From Candidatus Methanolliviera sp. GoM_asphalt (lineage in GTDB: Archaea; Halobacteriota; Methanoliparia; Methanoliparales; Methanoliparaceae): a stretch of DNA of 16,393 nt. A program made the translations under genes and the position numbers. Numbering within the stretch: position 1 is the first letter of the stretch; every line of letters starts with the position of its first letter. The notes below the pieces were generated by a model. It did not search any database. It had not been told where the DNA came from and saw only the letters and a program-made list of their open reading frames with translations. The stretch covers positions 1 to 16,393 of the forward strand of contig CABGHH010000018.1 in NCBI GenBank assembly GCA_902158745.1, written 5' to 3'. Below, one piece after another: positions 13,051 through 16,393 of the stretch.

Positions 13051-14363
13051 TCACCCCCAATCAAGCATGACGATATTACAAGGTGGGGTGAACCGCTACC
13101 AACAGGCACGGTCTGTCCTTCCTTCCCACAATGCCCACCGTTGATTTTTAGATCGTTTCCCACTCCAACTATCCTCTTCAGCGTCTCTAATGTGTTTCCA
13201 GATAGAGAGACATCCTTTACCATCTCTCCAATCTCCCCTTTCCTTATTATATAGCCCTTTGTGGCATTGAAGTGAAATAGCCCTTCCGCCGTGCTCACCT
13301 CTCCACCCCTTGAGCCACAGAGATATACGCCGTCAGAGACAAGTTCAAGCAGTTCCTCAAACTTCATATCTCCATCCCCGATGAATGTATTACTCATTCG
13401 AGGGATCGGAACCTCATCTCCATCCGCCCTACCGTTTCCCGGTTCTTTCTTCAATACGGATGCCGTCTCTCTATTGTGCAGATAACCTTTTAAGACCCCG
13501 TCCTCTATTAAAGTGCGCCTCTTTGGGATTATTCCTTCATCGTCGAATGGATAATAACCGTACTCCATCATTGTTGGATCATCATAGACGTTAATCATCT
13601 CCGATCCTATTCTTTTTCCCATCTTACCCTCCAAGATGGAATCTCCAGCCAAGACTATATCCGCCTCGGTTGCATGCCCGACCGCCTCGTGGATGAACAC
13701 GCCACCCAATTCCTGGTCTAAAATAACTCTTTTCTTCCCAGATGGCGGAGAAGATGCTTTCAATAGTTTTATAGACATATCAGCGGCTTTTTTAGCGAGT
13801 ATGTGTGGTCTATCGCCCTCTATAATATCAGATCCTTTAATTCCATACTCTCTCTCTGCACCGTATTGCATCTCCCCATCCTCCTTTGCGATAGCAGAGA
13901 TCGAATATCCGGATCTGCAGAGATCGTAAAATTCTTCGTGATGATCATTCTTATAGAGAACCTTCATCCTAGATGAGGAGAAGAAGACCTTTGTGTTCTT
14001 TATTCTCTCGTCTATCTTTGCGCTCTCTTCTATCTCCCTCAATATGGACAATTCATCCTCTTCTCGGAGAAGTTTGCCCTCTATCTTCTGCTTGAAATCT
14101 TTTATCTCGTATCTCTTCAGATGGATCTTCTTCGATCTTTTAGAAGAGAGTTTGGCCAATTTAATGGCATCCTTCAAGACTGCTTCCTCGTCAGGGTCAG
14201 AGCTTGACGAGACGATACCCCAGCCACCATCGAGAAAAGCCCTGACAACGGTGAAATGATCAAAAGAACTAGAGACACGCTCAATCTTTTTATCTTCAAT
14301 CGCAAAAGCCCTATTCTCTATCTCACATCTTCTCACATCATAGAAATCAGCCTGCATTTGCAT
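13047..14363 (-). CDS. tldD: TldD family metalloprotease
   Basis: This 438-residue protein is TldD, the catalytic subunit of the TldD/TldE zinc-dependent peptidase. The HExxxH metal motif is HEAVGH (225-230) preceded by GGVFIHEAV. GGHCGKEGQTVPVGSGSPHL (409-428) supplies the expected third metal ligand, Cys412. The PFDDEGIIPKRRTLIEDGVLKGYLHNRETA region (272-301) is the peptide-binding segment shared by the family. The ATG at 14363 overlaps the end of lonB by 17 nt; an ATG two codons later (14357) is equally possible, with an 11-nt overlap. No strong SD is seen, so initiation probably depends on coupling to lonB. It lies between the protease gene lonB and its partner pmbA. The complex is expected in the cytoplasm. 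Confidence 0.94.
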   Translation of the reverse strand: MQMQADFYDVRRCEIENRAFAIEDKKIERVSSSFDHFTVVRAFLDGGWGIVSSSSDPDEEAVLKDAIKLAKLSSKRSKKIHLKRYEIKDFKQKIEGKLLREEDELSILREIEESAKIDERIKNTKVFFSSSRMKVLYKNDHHEEFYDLCRSGYSISAIAKEDGEMQYGAEREYGIKGSDIIEGDRPHILAKKAADMSIKLLKASSPPSGKKRVILDQELGGVFIHEAVGHATEADIVLAGDSILEGKMGKRIGSEMINVYDDPTMMEYGYYPFDDEGIIPKRRTLIEDGVLKGYLHNRETASVLKKEPGNGRADGDEVPIPRMSNTFIGDGDMKFEELLELVSDGVYLCGSRGGEVSTAEGLFHFNATKGYIIRKGEIGEMVKDVSLSGNTLETLKRIVGVGNDLKINGGHCGKEGQTVPVGSGSPHLVISSCLIGGE

Positions 14364-16260
14364 CTCTCGCCGTTGCCGGAGAGGGTATCCCGTTGACTTG
14401 ATCTTTTGCGATCTTCTTTATCTTCTTTAAAACTCCATCTATCTTTGTATTCGTAATCAAACTATTCTCCAAGACCTCAGATATGGTGGATACGGGTATT
14501 ATCTCTATCTTCTTCCTGTAATTCTCCTCTATCATCACGTCATTTAAGTTCGATTTGGGTATGATGACCTTCTTCAATCCTGCATCTGCCGCGGCCTCTA
14601 TCTTGTACGTCACTCCCCCAATTGGAAGGACATCTCCTCTTACTGACAACGAACCTGTCATAGCGATCGCTTGATCCACCGGAATATTCTTCAACGCGGA
14701 TATCACGGCCGTCGCGATTGAGATGCTCGCGGAATCTCCTTCCACCCCCTCGTACGTCCCTATGAACTGAATGTGAATATCCCTGTTGGAGAGATCGACA
14801 TCACCAAGCCCTTTTAGTATCGCAGAAACGTTTTGCACAGCTTCCCTCGCTATCTGCCTCAGCTTGCCGGTGGCGATTATCTTACCCTCCTCCTTGGATT
14901 GAGGAGGTGTCACCTCGGCGACGATCGGTAAGACGACTCCTGCGTCTCCCCCCATCACGGCCAAGCCGTTCACTCTCCCCACTGCCTCACCTTCGTTCTC
15001 GAATAGTTTGTAATCTTTTCTTCTCTCTGTGTAATGCTCGACCACCTGCTGCTCGACCGACCTCGCCACCTTCTTTGCCGACAAAACGTGCTTTGCAGAT
15101 GCGAATTCGACCCCTTCCTCTCTTGCCATATCTCCTGCTACCCTGATCAATCCCCCAAGATCTCTGAGCATCAACGTCAGTTTGCTTCTCCTGCCCGACC
15201 TTCTTTGTGCCTCGCTTATGATCTCCGCAATGGCACTTCTATCAAATGGGGGTATCTTACCATCCTTCTTTATCTCTTGTGCTATAAATTTGACGAGTTT
15301 TTCCCTATTTTCAGCCGTATCATCCATCGTATCTTCCATGTACACCTCGTATCCGTCTCCCTTTATCCTCGAGCGGAGTGCGGGGTGCATTCCTTGTACT
15401 GCATCCAAATTTCCGGCGCAGACCATTATAAAATCACATGGAACTGGATCTGTCTTCACCATCGCCCCAGAACTTCTTTCCGATCGCCCAGTTATCGGAT
15501 ATTCTTTCTCCTGCAACGCGGTTAGCAGGTTCTGTTGCGACTCCATCCCTAACGTATTTATCTCGTCTATAAATAAAACGCCCTTGTTCGCCTTTTGTAT
15601 CGCACCTGCCTCGACTCTCTCCTGAGAAGGAGTCTCCAAACCTCCCGACTGATATGGGTCGTGCCTAACATCGCCCAGGAGCGCACCTGCATGAGACCCT
15701 GTCGCATCGATGAAAGGCGCCGTCGTCTTTCCAGCATTTGAGACGAGGAGTTTTGGCGCATTTACCGACTCTTTTGGGATGGTATACTTCAATGCCATGA
15801 ATACAAAGGCGGCCGCGATGATAGAATAAAAAAATGCCATGATATTTCCCCGAAAGGCTAATATCATACCGAAGAGAATGATACTTGATATGATAAGCAT
15901 ATTAAGTGTGTTTCTACTTTGAGATGCCTTTCTAATCTCCTTTTTATAGGCATCAACGATCTCCTTTCCCTTTCCCGCCGGCAATATCCTTATTTTAGGA
16001 TTATTTGGGTCTTCTGGATTGTTATAAACGAGAACGTCTTCCAAGTCTTCCTTTGGAAGGAGTTCTGCCATCGACCTTGCCAGCATAGACTTCCCGGTTC
16101 CAGGTGCACCTATCATCATCACGTGCCTCTTCTGCCTGGCCGCTTTTCTTATCACCTCACTGCCATGCTCCTGACCGATGACTTGATCGATCAACTTCTC
16201 GGGAACATCGATATCCTTCGTAGATTTGATACCTAAGCCACCGAGTATATCCTCCTTCAT
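14347..16260 (-). CDS. lonB: ATP-dependent membrane protease LonB
   Basis: This is archaeal LonB, a membrane-anchored AAA+ protease. Counting from the ATG at 16260 (637 residues), Walker A is GAPGTGKS (51-58), two membrane spans (about 119-137 and 140-160) are inserted between Walker A and Walker B as is diagnostic for LonB, and Walker B is LFIDEIN (229-235). The sensor/arginine-finger region follows, then the proteolytic domain with catalytic Ser510 in EGDSAS and Lys553 in GGVTYKIEAA. The 16260 start is preferred because GGAG (16273-16270) lies 9 nt upstream and a TATA box puts transcription start near 16270. An ATG at 16275 and a TTG at 16305 are in frame but lack SDs and would lie at or above the transcription start. 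It heads the lonB-tldD-pmbA operon. Confidence 0.95.
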   Translation of the reverse strand: MKEDILGGLGIKSTKDIDVPEKLIDQVIGQEHGSEVIRKAARQKRHVMMIGAPGTGKSMLARSMAELLPKEDLEDVLVYNNPEDPNNPKIRILPAGKGKEIVDAYKKEIRKASQSRNTLNMLIISSIILFGMILAFRGNIMAFFYSIIAAAFVFMALKYTIPKESVNAPKLLVSNAGKTTAPFIDATGSHAGALLGDVRHDPYQSGGLETPSQERVEAGAIQKANKGVLFIDEINTLGMESQQNLLTALQEKEYPITGRSERSSGAMVKTDPVPCDFIMVCAGNLDAVQGMHPALRSRIKGDGYEVYMEDTMDDTAENREKLVKFIAQEIKKDGKIPPFDRSAIAEIISEAQRRSGRRSKLTLMLRDLGGLIRVAGDMAREEGVEFASAKHVLSAKKVARSVEQQVVEHYTERRKDYKLFENEGEAVGRVNGLAVMGGDAGVVLPIVAEVTPPQSKEEGKIIATGKLRQIAREAVQNVSAILKGLGDVDLSNRDIHIQFIGTYEGVEGDSASISIATAVISALKNIPVDQAIAMTGSLSVRGDVLPIGGVTYKIEAAADAGLKKVIIPKSNLNDVMIEENYRKKIEIIPVSTISEVLENSLITNTKIDGVLKKIKKIAKDQVNGIPSPATARDANAG

Positions 16261-16287
16261 CTCTCTCTTCTCCATCTTTATGACATT

Positions 16288-16305
16288 CTTTATTTTATAA
16301 TACAA
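16288..16305 (-). promoter_or_regulatory. TATA promoter of the lonB operon
   Basis: On the minus strand TTGTATTATAAAATAAAG contains TTATAAAA centred near 16296, predicting a start of transcription around 16270 and a leader of about 10 nt. The remaining 88 bases to the window end show no gene or clear regulatory repeat. Confidence 0.5.
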
Positions 16306-16393
16306 CCGTGTAACACAATTGCCTTTTAACTGCTATTTTTCATATCCTCTAACTCAGACGCCAAAAACGGTAAAAAAGACCCCACATCCGTAA

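Overview
The window looks like a euryarchaeal chromosome segment from a lineage with methanogen-type C1 metabolism (methanogen, anaerobic methane or alkane oxidiser, or an Archaeoglobus-like relative). The evidence is two methanofuran-biosynthesis genes (mfnD, mfnF), an archaeal-type phosphoribulokinase, a GHMP-type archaeal shikimate kinase, membrane-anchored LonB, DUF22 and UPF0280 proteins, and a surface protein with a PGF-CTERM sorting tail. Promoters are archaeal TATA boxes, some placed so that transcripts would be leaderless or nearly so. The combination of PGF-CTERM, PRK and methanofuran genes points to the Methanomicrobia/Halobacteriota side; I cannot name a genus.

Layout. 131-2157 (+): UPF0280 (ApbE-like) protein, an A24 prepilin-type peptidase and a four-cysteine DUF2148 protein, closely packed. 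2334-3866 (+): a secreted, repeat-containing surface protein with a strong promoter, strong SD and PGF-CTERM tail, ending in a T-rich terminator. 3900-7435 (-): a late aromatic pathway operon read aroA, aroC, shikimate kinase, chorismate mutase, with every junction overlapping. From the divergent promoter region 7436-7551, the (+) operon 7552-10384 runs phosphoribulokinase, mfnD, mfnF, again with 4-nt stop/start overlaps. 10425-11709 (+): two DUF22 paralogues, each behind an almost identical TATA promoter and separated by about 415 bp of apparently noncoding DNA with hairpins and a tandem repeat. 11724-16260 (-): lonB, tldD, pmbA/tldE, a proteolysis operon.

How the genes fit together. The aroA-aroC-aroK-CM group covers shikimate phosphorylation, EPSP formation, chorismate formation and the first step towards Phe/Tyr; tyrosine is also the source of tyramine, which MfnD uses, so the two divergent operons meet metabolically at methanofuran. 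LonB (membrane ATP-dependent protease) and TldD/TldE (peptidase that works on unfolded peptides) form a plausible degradation pathway. The prepilin peptidase and PGF-CTERM protein both concern the cell surface.

Most notable points: the conserved N-terminus of pmbA is encoded upstream of its first usable start codon, in a frame with no ATG/GTG/TTG, while an ATGA overlap start lies one frame away (likely 1-nt indel, recoding or a non-canonical start); the chorismate mutase has Q-K where the family has the catalytic R-E pair; a DUF22 gene has been duplicated together with its promoter; and a sugar kinase is translationally coupled to methanofuran genes. I found no CRISPR array, rRNA, tRNA or intact insertion sequence, and no clear case for a wholly new system.
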